Source of the DNA: an uncultured Altererythrobacter sp. | Lineage (GTDB): Bacteria > Pseudomonadota > Alphaproteobacteria > Sphingomonadales > Sphingomonadaceae | Assembly (NCBI GenBank): GCA_947492235.1 | Contig: CANLLZ010000001.1 | Span: forward strand, 744,001 to 808,000 | Reading direction: 5' to 3' | Length of the DNA stretch: 64,000 nucleotides | Shown: in pieces, positions 25,962-34,744 of the stretch | Layout of the letters: every line of letters starts with the position of its first letter | Position numbering within the stretch: the stretch's first letter is position 1 | Program-made: the position numbers and the translations under genes | The notes under the pieces: model-generated | What the model saw: only the letters and a program-made list of their open reading frames with translations | Database searches by the model: none | What the model was told of the DNA's origin: nothing

Positions 25962-26264
25962 ATGAAACTGACAGTTCTAGCTTTCGCGCTCGCCACCGGC
26001 CTGGCAACCACCCCGGCAATGGCCCGGCAACAGCATGACCACGGGGATCAAGCGGCGGCGCAGCAGCAGTCACACGCTGGCCATATGGTGCAGGATTCGG
26101 CGGCCATGACGGCCCACCGCGAGAAGATGGCTGAAATGCGCGCGCTGATGCAGCAGGCCCACGCGGCGAGCGATCCTGCCGAACGCCAAAGGCTTATGGC
26201 CGAACATCGTGCAAAAATGCAGGAACACATGGCGGGCATGATGCAGGGGACAACGCCGATATGA
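25962..26264 (+). CDS. Met/His-rich periplasmic protein, probably frameshifted
   Basis: A 100-residue protein starting at ATG 25962 after GAAAGGAAA, with a signal peptide ending AMAR. The mature part is rich in His, Gln and Met (HDHGDQ, HAGHM, MAEHRAKMQEHMAGMMQG). It then stops at TGA 26262-26264, while the +2 frame continues directly with an even richer Met/His stretch to 26350. Adding one G to the GGGG run at 26246-26249 would join the frames into a 129-residue protein. It is probably a copper-binding periplasmic protein, controlled by the ECF promoter at 25881-25910. Whether the break is real or a sequencing error cannot be told here. Confidence 0.75.
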   Translation: MKLTVLAFALATGLATTPAMARQQHDHGDQAAAQQQSHAGHMVQDSAAMTAHREKMAEMRALMQQAHAASDPAERQRLMAEHRAKMQEHMAGMMQGTTPI

Positions 26265-26350
26265 TGGCGGCCTGTCACCAGCACATGATGATGATGCATG
26301 ACATGATGGAGCAGATGGCGGCTCACGAGAACATGGCGCAAGACGATTAG
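26261..26350 (+). CDS. 29-codon Met/His-rich micro-ORF, likely C-terminal part of preceding gene
   Basis: ATG 26261 overlaps the preceding stop (ATGA) and gives 29 residues, ten of them Met and four His (ACHQHMMMMHDMMEQM). Read upstream in the same frame, the sequence continues smoothly through codons for D-N-A-D before the ATG, which fits an ancestral single protein broken by a one-base deletion. The alternative is a genuine translationally coupled copper-binding mini-peptide. Confidence 0.5.
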   Translation: MMAACHQHMMMMHDMMEQMAAHENMAQDD

Positions 26351-26565
26351 GAGGCGGTGGCCGGGCTCTCGCTTTGTGCCTGAGCCTGGCCACACTCTTA
26401 GCAGGGCGCGGTGCAAGGCAGGAGGCCCGACCATCTCGTGAGTAAAATTTGAACCCTCACGCGTCGACGATCGCCGCGCTCTATCACCGCAAGAGATGAA
26501 GGTTCGCAGAGCATTACAGACACAATAGGTTGCACGACCATCGCCAAGACCGGAGCCCGTAGAGA

Positions 26566-27231
26566 ATGAAACGAATACAATTCATGGCTATCGTGGCCGC
26601 CAGCTTGCTCTTCGTCGGACCAGTTCAGGCTCATGGCGACGAAAAGCACGGCGAAGAGACGAGCGCCGCGCCTGCCGCCGCGAATGGCGATGCGCACGAC
26701 CAGGCGGCCATGGCGCAGATGGGCGACGGCGGAGCGGTTGGCGAGCCCTCAGCCGGGCACGACGAAGCAAGTGGAGGCCATGACGAGGCTGGTGGCCATG
26801 CTGATGAGGGCGATTCCGGCGTCATCGCCGTCCTGAAAAAACTGCATCCGGCGACCATCCACTTCCCGATCGCCCTGTTTCTCATGGCTGCTGCCACCGA
26901 GTTGTTCGTCATGCGCCGGAAAGATGCAGGGCTTGAGAGCGCGGTGCGCGTACTCGTCTACGGCGGAGCAATCGGCGCAGTCGTCGCAGTCCTGTTCGGA
27001 TGGATCCACACCGGCCTTTGGTTCGGCGGCGATGCCGTCATGCAGGTCCATCGATGGAACGGGATGCTGATCGCGGTCCTCGGTCTGGCGATGGCCTATC
27101 TGGCGAGCCGTGCTTCCGCGAGCCGGACCGCGCTTCGCGCCGCAATCTTTGCCATGGCCGCTCTAGTGCTGGTGCAGGGATTTCTGGGCGGCGAGCTTGC
27201 GCACGGTGCCAATCATCTTGGTATCTCCTAG
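26566..27231 (+). CDS. DUF2231-type membrane protein with His/Asp-rich periplasmic leader
   Basis: A 221-residue protein. A signal-like first segment is followed by a periplasmic stretch rich in His, Gly, Glu and Ala (about 23-83, GHDEASGGHDEAGGH). About four helices follow from residue 95 on (LHPATIHFPIALFLMAAA, the DUF2231 signature, then GWIHTGLWFGG and a His in VQVHRWNG-like context). DUF2231 helices with conserved His may bind heme or metal, though this is unproven. It sits between Met/His-rich proteins at the end of the metal island. The 215 bases upstream hold no copy of the ECF motif. Confidence 0.82.
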   Translation: MKRIQFMAIVAASLLFVGPVQAHGDEKHGEETSAAPAAANGDAHDQAAMAQMGDGGAVGEPSAGHDEASGGHDEAGGHADEGDSGVIAVLKKLHPATIHFPIALFLMAAATELFVMRRKDAGLESAVRVLVYGGAIGAVVAVLFGWIHTGLWFGGDAVMQVHRWNGMLIAVLGLAMAYLASRASASRTALRAAIFAMAALVLVQGFLGGELAHGANHLGIS

Positions 27232-27245
27232 CTTGGAAGGATAGA

Positions 27246-27656
27246 ATGATGCGCAGATCGAATCGGAACGGGTTTGTTGCCCCCCTTGCTGCGGCGGCAC
27301 TGGGGCTAGGGCTCGCTGCATGTGATCAGACGCAGGACACTTCATCAGAAGCTGAAGCCTTGCCACTGTATACGGCCCCGCCGACCGAGAGCACAGGTCC
27401 TGGCGAAGGCGAAAGAGACAACGCTGCCTCTCCCGCTGGAGAGGCCAACACGAACCGGTCGGGTGAAGCTGTGACTGCCGGTAGGCAACCAGACCGACCG
27501 GCGAGCACTCCGGTAGTAGCGCCGTCACCTGCGGCCACTCCCCCGCCGATGAATGCGAAGCCTAGCGACACACCCGATCCGCATGCGGGCCACAATATGC
27601 CGTCCATGCCAGACCATGACATGTCCTCGATGTACGATCGGGCGGATGGTTCATGA
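27246..27656 (+). CDS. Hypothetical Pro-rich lipoprotein with Met/His tail
   Basis: A 136-residue protein starting at ATG 27246 after GGAAGGATAG. The lipobox is LGLAAC (Cys near 26). The rest is low complexity, rich in Pro, Ser, Thr and Ala, and ends with a Met/His cluster (HAGHNMPSMPDHDMSSM), like other putative copper-holding proteins here. No domain recognised. It is 14 bases downstream of the DUF2231 gene and is probably in the same transcript. It is the last gene of the metal island. Confidence 0.7.
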   Translation: MMRRSNRNGFVAPLAAAALGLGLAACDQTQDTSSEAEALPLYTAPPTESTGPGEGERDNAASPAGEANTNRSGEAVTAGRQPDRPASTPVVAPSPAATPPPMNAKPSDTPDPHAGHNMPSMPDHDMSSMYDRADGS

Positions 27657-27896
27657 CCTGGCGTTTCGCCTTCTGATCGGCCCGAAAACGGCCGACGCTC
27701 CTTTCACCTGTCACTACGAATAACATGTCGTCGTTTGCCAAAGGCGCTTTATCTCATCTGCCCGATTTTGGGGGTATTGATGGGGGTATTTGCAAGGTGA
27801 TTCAAAAAGTTGATTAGGTAAATCAGCATGTTATAGGCTCCCTGTATTTCCCTCCTCCGCTACCATTTTCCATATTAATCGTTATTGCAGTGCACC
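27657..27896 (+). other. 240-base AT-richer gap at island/core boundary
   Basis: This stretch separates the metal genes from the trehalose genes. It holds two direct copies of TGGGGGTATT (27769-27778 and 27781-27790) and a possible sigma-70-like promoter (TTGATT 27810-27815, 16 bases, TATAGG 27832-27837) that would serve otsB. The GGGGGTAT repeat resembles sequences often seen beside P4-type integrase genes. No integrase or tRNA is visible. Confidence 0.4.
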
Positions 27897-28628
27897 ATGA
27901 GTGCCGAAGCGACACTGCAAGCTCCCCCGCCTTTGGCCGATATTCCGCGCGCTGCGCTGTTTCTCGATTTTGACGGCACTCTTGTGCCGATTGCGCCGGA
28001 GCCGGGACAAATAGATGTCCCCGATAATCTGGCCGCGCGGCTGGTGCGGCTGGCCGGGACGGTGGAACAAGCGCTGGCGCTGGTGTCCGGCAGGGCAATT
28101 GATGATCTCACCCAATTTGTCGGGTCACCGCCGCTTTACCGCGCGGGCTCTCACGGGGCGCATGTCATCGGGCCGGACGGTGAAATCATCCGCGCAGCCG
28201 ATCCGATCCCGTCGGAAACCAAAGCCGCGCTGAAGGACTATGCTAGCCGGCACGGGCTTTATTTCGAAGACAAGCCGCACGGCGCGGGCCTGCACTCGCG
28301 CAAAGTGCCTGAGAAGTTCGAAGCGATGGCCGCGTTCGCCCGCCAGGTGGCCGAGCGCCATGAGCTGGCTTGCAAGACGGGCAAGCAGGTTGTCGAATTG
28401 GTTCAGCCTGGCGCGGACAAGGGCGGGGCGGTGCGATTGCTGATGCAGCAGCCGGAGTTTGCCGGGCGCACACCGATCTTTCTCGGCGATGATGTGACGG
28501 ACGAAGATGGCTTTGCCGCCTGCGCCGATGCAGGCGGTTTCGGCATCGCGGTGGGCGAGCGGGTTTCGCAGGGTGCAAAGTATCGGCTGGACGCAGTGGA
28601 CGAGGTGTATCAATGGTTGGGCCTGTGA
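27897..28628 (+). CDS. otsB: Trehalose-6-phosphate phosphatase
   Basis: A 243-residue HAD-superfamily enzyme that removes phosphate from trehalose-6-phosphate. HAD motif I is DFDGTL (about 27-32), with motif II in ALVSGR and motif IV in FLGDDVTDEDGF. The length is normal. ATG 27897 is chosen over a TTG four codons earlier. It begins a three-gene trehalose cluster; its 3' end overlaps the GH15 gene by 16 bases. Confidence 0.93.
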   Translation: MSAEATLQAPPPLADIPRAALFLDFDGTLVPIAPEPGQIDVPDNLAARLVRLAGTVEQALALVSGRAIDDLTQFVGSPPLYRAGSHGAHVIGPDGEIIRAADPIPSETKAALKDYASRHGLYFEDKPHGAGLHSRKVPEKFEAMAAFARQVAERHELACKTGKQVVELVQPGADKGGAVRLLMQQPEFAGRTPIFLGDDVTDEDGFAACADAGGFGIAVGERVSQGAKYRLDAVDEVYQWLGL

Positions 28629-30451
28629 ACACTCCTGCAAAATCGTCCGCTTTCCAGCCCACTCTCGATCTGTGGCCCATCGGCAATTGCCAGGTCAGCG
28701 GGCTCGTGGATGCGCGCGGGGCGCTGGTGTGGGGTTGCGTGCCGCGCGTGGACGGAGACCCGGTCTTTTGCAGCCTGCTCAATGGGGACCGGCGGGACAG
28801 CGGCATCTGGCGCTTCGAGCTGGAGGGGCAGGTTTCCAGCACCCAAAGCTATATCCGCAACACGCCGATCTTGGTCACCCGGCTGGAGGCCGAGGACGGC
28901 AGCATTGCCGAAGTGCTCGATTTCTGTCCCCGGTTCGAAGGCAAAGGGCGGATGTATCGCCCGGTCGCCTATGGCCGGATCCTGCGCCCCATTGCGGGCA
29001 ATCCGCGCGTGCGGGTGATCCTGAACCCGATGAAGAATTACGGGGCGGAGCCTGCGGGCACCACCCACGGCACGAACCATATCCGCTATCTGGTCGGGCG
29101 GCAGGCCATGCGGCTGAGCACCGATGCGCCGGTGGGCTATGTGCTGGAGCAGCGGACCTTCCGGCTGGAGGGCGATACGCATTTCTTCCTCGGCCCGGAT
29201 GAACCGTTTGTCGGCAATTTGCGCGAGGAAATTCGCCGCATGGAGCAATCCACGCGCAGCTATTGGCAGCGCTGGGTGCGCGGGCTGGCGACCCCGTTCG
29301 AATGGCAGGACGAGGTTATCCGCTGCGCCATCACCCTGAAATTGTGCCAGCATGAGGAAACCGGCGCGATTGTCGCGGCGCTGACCACTTCCATTCCCGA
29401 AGCCGCGCATACGGAGCGGAACTGGGATTACCGATATTGCTGGATCCGCGATTCCTATTACACGGTGCAGGCGCTGAACCGGTTGGGCGCGCTCGATGTG
29501 CTGGAGAAATATCTCGGCTATCTGCGCAACATCGTCGACAGCGCGAAGGGCGGGCAGATCCAGCCGCTCTATTCGGTGATGGGCGAGAGCGAGCTGGACG
29601 AGACGACCGCTGCGCATCTGGCGGGCTATCGCGGGATGGGTCCGGTGCGGCGCGGCAATGCTGCCTACAAGCAAATCCAGCATGATTGTTACGGACAGAT
29701 CGTGCTGCCCACCGTGCAGGGCTTCCTCGACAAACGGCTGCTGCGGATTGCCGACGACCATGATTTCCAGAGCCTCGAGGAAGTCGGCGAGATGGCGTGG
29801 AAGATGCACGATCAGCCCGACGCCGGCCTGTGGGAATTTCGTACGCGGCAGGAGGTCCACACTTATTCCGCCGTCATGAGCTGGGCGGCGTGCGACAGGC
29901 TGGCCAGCACGGCGGGCCTGCTGGATAAGCCCGACCGCGCAAAATACTGGCGCGAGCGCGCCGACGCGATCCGCAAGACCATCGAAGACAATGCGTGGGT
30001 CGAGGCCGATGGAAATGGCGAAAAGGGCCACTACAAGGCCAGTTTCCAGAGCGACTATCTCGATGCCAGCCTGCTCCAGATGATCGATCTGCGGTTTTTG
30101 AAACCCGACGATCCGCGTTTCCAGTCGACCTTCGCCGCGATCGAGAAGGAATTGCGGCGCGGGGAGCACATGCTGCGTTACGCGGCAGAGGATGATTTCG
30201 GTGCGCCAGAGACCGCGTTCAATGTCTGCACCTTCTGGTTGATCGAGGCGCTGCATCTGGCGGGCCGGAGCGAGGAGGCGCACGGATTGTTCTGCACGAT
30301 GCTGGGCCACACCACCGGCTCCGGTATGCTGAGCGAGGATCTGGATTGGGAGACGGGTGAGCTTTGGGGGAACTTCCCGCAGACCTACTCGCTGGTAGGT
30401 ATAATCAATTGTGCCGGTTTGTTGTCCAAACCATGGAGCGAAATCCGTTGA
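28613..30451 (+). CDS. Glycoside hydrolase family 15 (glucoamylase/trehalase-like)
   Basis: A 612-residue cytoplasmic enzyme. Family 15 motifs are ERNWDYRYCWIRD (about 268-280) and WEFRTRQEVHTYSAVMSWAACDR (catalytic-barrel region near 410), with GNFPQTYSLVGIIN near the C-terminus. Family members hydrolyse alpha-glucosides, and those between otsB and otsA are candidate trehalases or maltooligosaccharide hydrolases. ATG 28613, preceded by GAGGTG, is used; a GTG at 28625 overlapping the otsB stop is an alternative. Substrate is inferred from context only. Confidence 0.9.
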   Translation: MVGPVNTPAKSSAFQPTLDLWPIGNCQVSGLVDARGALVWGCVPRVDGDPVFCSLLNGDRRDSGIWRFELEGQVSSTQSYIRNTPILVTRLEAEDGSIAEVLDFCPRFEGKGRMYRPVAYGRILRPIAGNPRVRVILNPMKNYGAEPAGTTHGTNHIRYLVGRQAMRLSTDAPVGYVLEQRTFRLEGDTHFFLGPDEPFVGNLREEIRRMEQSTRSYWQRWVRGLATPFEWQDEVIRCAITLKLCQHEETGAIVAALTTSIPEAAHTERNWDYRYCWIRDSYYTVQALNRLGALDVLEKYLGYLRNIVDSAKGGQIQPLYSVMGESELDETTAAHLAGYRGMGPVRRGNAAYKQIQHDCYGQIVLPTVQGFLDKRLLRIADDHDFQSLEEVGEMAWKMHDQPDAGLWEFRTRQEVHTYSAVMSWAACDRLASTAGLLDKPDRAKYWRERADAIRKTIEDNAWVEADGNGEKGHYKASFQSDYLDASLLQMIDLRFLKPDDPRFQSTFAAIEKELRRGEHMLRYAAEDDFGAPETAFNVCTFWLIEALHLAGRSEEAHGLFCTMLGHTTGSGMLSEDLDWETGELWGNFPQTYSLVGIINCAGLLSKPWSEIR

Positions 30452-30461
30452 GTTATCCCCG

Positions 30462-31838
30462 TTGAGCCGTCTTGTCGTCATATCGAACCGCGTGGCCGTG
30501 CCCAAAGCGCGCGGCGCGGCAGGTGCGCAAGGCGGGCTTGCGGGCGCCCTCAACTCGGCGCTGAAGAAACACAAGGGCGTGTGGTTCGGCTGGTCGGGAG
30601 AGGCGAACGAGGAGCGCGCCGGCACGATCAATATGCAGCGCCATGATGGCGTAACCACGGCGACCATCGACCTGACGCCGCAAGAGGTCGACGACTATTA
30701 CAACGGCTATGCCAATTCGACGCTTTGGCCGCTGTTTCACTACCGGCTGGATCTGACCCGCTACGAACGCGAAACCGCCAAGGGATACGAAGCGGTGAAC
30801 GAGCGCTTTGCCGAGAGCGTCACCCCGCTGATCGAGGAAGACGATCTGGTCTGGGTGCATGATTATCACTTGCTGCCACTGGGTGAGCGGCTGCGCTCGC
30901 GCGGGCTGAAGAACCGCATCGGGTTCTTCCTCCACACGCCTTGGCCGCCGACCCGGCTATTTGTCTCGCTGCCCTCGCATGAGCGGCTGGTGAAGACGAT
31001 GCTGGAATATGATGTGGTCGGTTTTCAGACGCAGGAATGGCTCGAAAGCTTCCTGCATTATTGTCAGAAAGAGCTGGGTGCCGAGGTCGACGAGGCCACC
31101 GGCAAGGTGATGTATGAAGGCCGCGAATGCACCGCGCGCGCCTATCCCATTGGCATCGACTGGGACCATTTTCAGGCGCAGGGCGACACCGGAGAAGCGC
31201 GGCAGGCGTGCCAGAGGCTGCTTTCCTCCACCCGCCACCGGACCGCGATGATCGGCGTGGACCGGCTCGACTATTCGAAGGGCCTGCCTGAACGGATCGA
31301 CGGCATCGGCCGGTTCTTCGACCAGAATCCGGAACGCGTGCGTGATCTGGTCTATATCCAGATTGCCCCGCCGAGCCGCGAAGATGTCGACAGCTATCAG
31401 AAAATCCGCGGAGAGCTTGAGCAGAAGACCGGCCAGATCAACGGCGCGCGGTCGGAAGTCGATCTGGTGCCCATCCGCTACGTCAACCGCGGCTATAGCC
31501 ATGCCGAATTGTTCGGGTTTTTCCGCGCGTCGAAGATCGGAATGGTCAGTCCGCTTCGTGACGGGATGAATCTGGTGGCGAAGGAATATCTCGCGGCGCA
31601 GGACCCCGAGGACCCGGGCGTCCTGATTCTGTCTCGCTTTGCCGGTGCCGCAGCGCAATTGTCCGAAGCCTTGCTGGTCAATCCGCACAGCCCGGATGAT
31701 CTGTCCTATATGATCGGAAAAGCGCTCGACATGCCAAAGGCCGAGCGTTTGCGCCGTTACGAAGCCAGCGTGGCGACAGTGCGGGATGACAATGTTCAGG
31801 CGTGGACGGAGCGCTTCACCGCCGATCTGGCTGGGTAA
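30462..31838 (+). CDS. otsA: Trehalose-6-phosphate synthase
   Basis: A 458-residue GT20 glycosyltransferase that makes trehalose-6-phosphate from UDP-glucose and glucose-6-phosphate. The start TTG 30462 is chosen because it yields the canonical N-terminus MSRLVVISNRVA; a GTG at 30411 would add 17 unlikely residues and overlap the GH15 gene. Motifs include GWSG, VWVHDYHLLPLG, GFFLHTPWP, VDRLDYSKGLPER and PLRDGMNLVAKEY. It ends a compact cluster with otsB and GH15, giving trehalose for osmotic or desiccation stress. Confidence 0.95.
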   Translation: MSRLVVISNRVAVPKARGAAGAQGGLAGALNSALKKHKGVWFGWSGEANEERAGTINMQRHDGVTTATIDLTPQEVDDYYNGYANSTLWPLFHYRLDLTRYERETAKGYEAVNERFAESVTPLIEEDDLVWVHDYHLLPLGERLRSRGLKNRIGFFLHTPWPPTRLFVSLPSHERLVKTMLEYDVVGFQTQEWLESFLHYCQKELGAEVDEATGKVMYEGRECTARAYPIGIDWDHFQAQGDTGEARQACQRLLSSTRHRTAMIGVDRLDYSKGLPERIDGIGRFFDQNPERVRDLVYIQIAPPSREDVDSYQKIRGELEQKTGQINGARSEVDLVPIRYVNRGYSHAELFGFFRASKIGMVSPLRDGMNLVAKEYLAAQDPEDPGVLILSRFAGAAAQLSEALLVNPHSPDDLSYMIGKALDMPKAERLRRYEASVATVRDDNVQAWTERFTADLAG

Positions 31839-31844
31839 CCGCCG

Positions 31845-32312
31845 TCAGACAAATCGCCGGGGCGCAGGCACGCTTGCCTCTTCCCACTGCACCCCGTTGC
31901 GCTCTGCGAGAAACGCTTCAAGCGTGCGGTGCCTGGGGCCTTCTGCCTTCGCGGCGAGAACCTGACGCACCTTCAGCATCAGAAATTGCGGATTGAAGGG
32001 CTTGCGAATGTAGTCCTGCGCTCCGTTATACCGCGCCTGCTCCTCGTCCTTCGCGCCGCTCATGGCGGTGAACATGATGACCGGCAGATCGTAGAGCTGG
32101 CGCGAGGTGCGCATCGCGCGCAGGACCTGCGCGCCGGACATTCCGGGCATATCCTGATCCAGCAGCACCAGATCGGGTTGTCGCCATTTCAGCATTGTCA
32201 GCGCTTCCTCCCCGCTGGTCACCCAGCCGCAGGCATGGCCTTTTGTAATCAGGATTTCGGACGCCATTTCGGCGATGAATTCATCGTCATCGACAATCAG
32301 TATATGGGCCAC
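31845..32312 (-). CDS. Single-domain CheY-like response regulator
   Basis: A 155-residue receiver protein starting at GTG 32312, with AAAGAGC upstream, which places the first strand (AHILIVDDDEF) at the very N-terminus; the longer open frame adds 20 unlikely residues. The phosphoacceptor Asp is in LVLLDQDMPG, the switch Thr in VIMFTAMSG and the Lys in YIRKPF. There is no output domain, only a 30-residue tail. No kinase gene lies nearby. It ends six bases from the converging otsA. Confidence 0.88.
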   Translation of the reverse strand: MAHILIVDDDEFIAEMASEILITKGHACGWVTSGEEALTMLKWRQPDLVLLDQDMPGMSGAQVLRAMRTSRQLYDLPVIMFTAMSGAKDEEQARYNGAQDYIRKPFNPQFLMLKVRQVLAAKAEGPRHRTLEAFLAERNGVQWEEASVPAPRRFV

Positions 32313-32460
32313 TTTGTGCTCTTTCGATGCTGGTTCGGACAGCTTCCCGTGTAATCCGCGGATGCTGAGCAAAAGTGGCGTGGCGGTTAGGTGGTGCTAC
32401 GGATCGCCGAAATTTGCGCGGCGGTTGCCGCAGGGGTGCGGGCCTGCCACGACTGCTTGC

Positions 32461-33237
32461 ATGATTCGAGAACCTTTCCTGCCGATGCAGGGCATTCACA
32501 ATTTCCGCGATTATGGCGGCTACGAAACGCGCGATGGTGGCCGTGTGCGCACCGGTCTGCTGTTCCGGTCGGGCCAGCATGTGGAGGCGGAAGACGCCGA
32601 TCTGGAGGCGCTCGATACGCTGGATATTCGGACTGTGATCGATCTGCGGGGGCAGAGCGAGCGGGAGCGCAATCCGTGCCGCCGCAGCGATGGGTTCGAT
32701 GCCGAGGTGCTCATGCATCCCGGCGAAACCACCAGCAGCCCGCCGCATGAGGATGTCGGCGACACCATGCCGACCGGCGAATATGCTCGCCAGCGGATGA
32801 TTGCCGTCTACACGCGGATGCCGGTCAACGACGCGATGATCTCCATGTTCGGGCGCTATTTCAAGGCTCTCGACGAGCGGGATGGCGGCAGCCTGGTGCA
32901 TTGCTTTGCCGGCAAGGACCGCACCGGCATTGCCGCCAGCATGCTGCTGCATGTGCTGGATGTGCCGTTCGATTTGATCGAGCGCGAGTTTCTGCTGACC
33001 AACCACGCGCCCAGCGTCGAAGTGCTCAAGCGCCAGTCCTTGCCGGGCATAGAAGCGCGTCTGGGCAAGCTGGACGAGGAATCGGTGCGTAACCTGATGG
33101 GCGTACGCAGCGAATATCTGAGCACCTATCTCGATGCGGTCACGGCCTCTCACGGGTCCTTCGACGCCTATCTGGAGCAGGAGATAGGTGTGGATGACGC
33201 GATGCGCGCGCGGCTGAAGGCCCGCTTCGTGGAGTGA
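32461..33237 (+). CDS. Tyrosine/serine protein phosphatase (Y_phosphatase3 type)
   Basis: A 258-residue cytoplasmic phosphatase. The Cys-based signature HCFAGKDRTG puts the nucleophile at Cys148. The N-terminal GIHNFRDYGGYET and VIDLRGQSERERNP segments are typical of the PF13350 group. ATG 32461 is used; the longer open frame overlaps the divergent regulator and lacks family sequence. Its substrate is unknown. The gene stands alone, 149 bases from the response regulator start. Confidence 0.9.
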   Translation: MIREPFLPMQGIHNFRDYGGYETRDGGRVRTGLLFRSGQHVEAEDADLEALDTLDIRTVIDLRGQSERERNPCRRSDGFDAEVLMHPGETTSSPPHEDVGDTMPTGEYARQRMIAVYTRMPVNDAMISMFGRYFKALDERDGGSLVHCFAGKDRTGIAASMLLHVLDVPFDLIEREFLLTNHAPSVEVLKRQSLPGIEARLGKLDEESVRNLMGVRSEYLSTYLDAVTASHGSFDAYLEQEIGVDDAMRARLKARFVE

Positions 33238-33298
33238 CATTGCGGCGGCGGATACCCATATTCGCAGTCAACGAATTGAACATACGGATACAGACGAC

Positions 33299-34288
33299 AT
33301 GGCAACCCCGACGACTCACCGCACCAAAATGCTCATCATCGGTTCCGGCCCGGCGGGATATTCCGCTGCCATCTATGGCGCGCGCGCAATGATGGAGCCC
33401 ATCGTGGTGCAGGGCCTCCAGCCCGGCGGACAGCTGACCATCACCACCGATGTGGAGAACTATCCCGGCTTCCGCGATGTGGTGCAGGGTCCGTGGCTGA
33501 TGGAAGAGATGAAAGCGCAGGCCGAGCATGTCGGTACGCGGATGATGTGGGACACCATTGTCGATGTCGATCTGGAGAATGGCTCGCCATTCCGCGCTGT
33601 GGGCGACAGCGGCGATATCTATATCGGTGACGTGCTGGTTATCGCCACCGGTGCGCAGGCCAAATGGCTGGGCGTGCCGGGCGAACAGGAACTGGGCGGC
33701 AAGGGCGTGAGCGCCTGCGCGACCTGCGACGGGTTCTTTTATCGCGGCAAGAAGGTCGCGGTGATCGGCGGCGGGAACACTGCGGTCGAGGAAGCGCTCT
33801 ATCTGACCAACCATTCCAACGATGTGACGCTGATCCACCGCCGCGATGAATTGCGCGCCGAGAAGATTTTGCAGGAGCGCGTTTTTGCCTCCGACAAGAT
33901 CAATACGCTGTGGAACAAGACGGTCGATAGCTTCGAGGCGGGCGAAGACGGTGCGCTGCATCATCTGGTTCTGAAGGATACCGTGACCGGCGAAACCTCC
34001 ACGCTGGAAGTTGACGGGGCGTTCGTCGCCATCGGTCACGCTCCGGCGACCGAGCTGTTCAAAGGCAAGCTGCCGATGGACGACACCGGCTACCTGCTGG
34101 TCGAACCGGGCACGCCCAAGACTTCGATCCCCGGTGTCTTTGCTGCGGGTGACGTGATGGACCACACCTATCGTCAGGCAGTGACCGCTGCCGGAGTGGG
34201 CTGCATGGCCGCGCTCGATGCCGAGCGGTTCCTGGCAACGCTCGATTTCGCCAAGGACGAGATGCCAGAGGTCGAAGCGGCGGAGTAA
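33299..34288 (+). CDS. trxB: Thioredoxin reductase
   Basis: A 329-residue FAD-dependent enzyme that passes electrons from NADPH to thioredoxin. The FAD motif GSGPAGYSAAIYGARA (about 16-31), the redox pair CATC (140-143), the NADPH motif GGGNTAVEEA and the second FAD segment GVFAAGDVMDHTYRQA are all present. The length is normal. The neighbours are unrelated, and it faces the MAPEG pair tail to tail. Confidence 0.96.
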   Translation: MATPTTHRTKMLIIGSGPAGYSAAIYGARAMMEPIVVQGLQPGGQLTITTDVENYPGFRDVVQGPWLMEEMKAQAEHVGTRMMWDTIVDVDLENGSPFRAVGDSGDIYIGDVLVIATGAQAKWLGVPGEQELGGKGVSACATCDGFFYRGKKVAVIGGGNTAVEEALYLTNHSNDVTLIHRRDELRAEKILQERVFASDKINTLWNKTVDSFEAGEDGALHHLVLKDTVTGETSTLEVDGAFVAIGHAPATELFKGKLPMDDTGYLLVEPGTPKTSIPGVFAAGDVMDHTYRQAVTAAGVGCMAALDAERFLATLDFAKDEMPEVEAAE

Positions 34289-34309
34289 GACCCCGCCGCC
34301 TCGCAAACT

Positions 34310-34744
34310 CTACATGTGAATGTCGAACACCTGAATGCTCGCGTGGAAGATCAGCGCGATAAGCACGAGGCTCGACAAAGCGAACAACACGAAGCGGGCC
34401 ATCACCACATTGGCGGTTGCCTGCACCAGTGAATGCGCCACCCGCAGGCCGACATAGATCCACGCCAGCAGCGTATTCATATCGCCGCCCTGACCCGTGA
34501 TCGCCAGAATGATTGCGGTGGCGTAGAACACCGTCGGCTGTTCATGCAGGTGATTGTAATTGTGCGCCTTTGCCTGAACGCTGGCAGGCAGCGTCTTGTC
34601 CAAAGTGCCCGGCACTGCGGCATCGTTGGGCGCGACATTGGCCTTGCTCATCGCCGGAATGCGGGTGGCGTACATCCACGCCCACATAATCATGGTCCAG
34701 ATCAGCAGAGCCACGGTGGGCTGCAGAATTGACATTTCATTCAT
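34310..34744 (-). CDS. MAPEG-family membrane protein, copy 2
   Basis: A 144-residue inner-membrane protein with four hydrophobic segments and the MAPEG signature NYNHLHEQPTVFYATAIILA (about 77-96) and WIYVGLRVAHSLVQ. MAPEG proteins include glutathione transferases and small membrane proteins of unknown role. ATG 34744 overlaps the stop of the upstream paralogue (TGA), so the two are translated together. The open frame runs further upstream, but that is the neighbour's coding region. Confidence 0.85.
   Translation of the reverse strand: MNEMSILQPTVALLIWTMIMWAWMYATRIPAMSKANVAPNDAAVPGTLDKTLPASVQAKAHNYNHLHEQPTVFYATAIILAITGQGGDMNTLLAWIYVGLRVAHSLVQATANVVMARFVLFALSSLVLIALIFHASIQVFDIHM

Noticed and set aside
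28610-30667. 685-codon minus-strand open frame
   Set aside because: It is antisense to the GH15 gene, which has clear family motifs; no recognisable product in the antisense frame.
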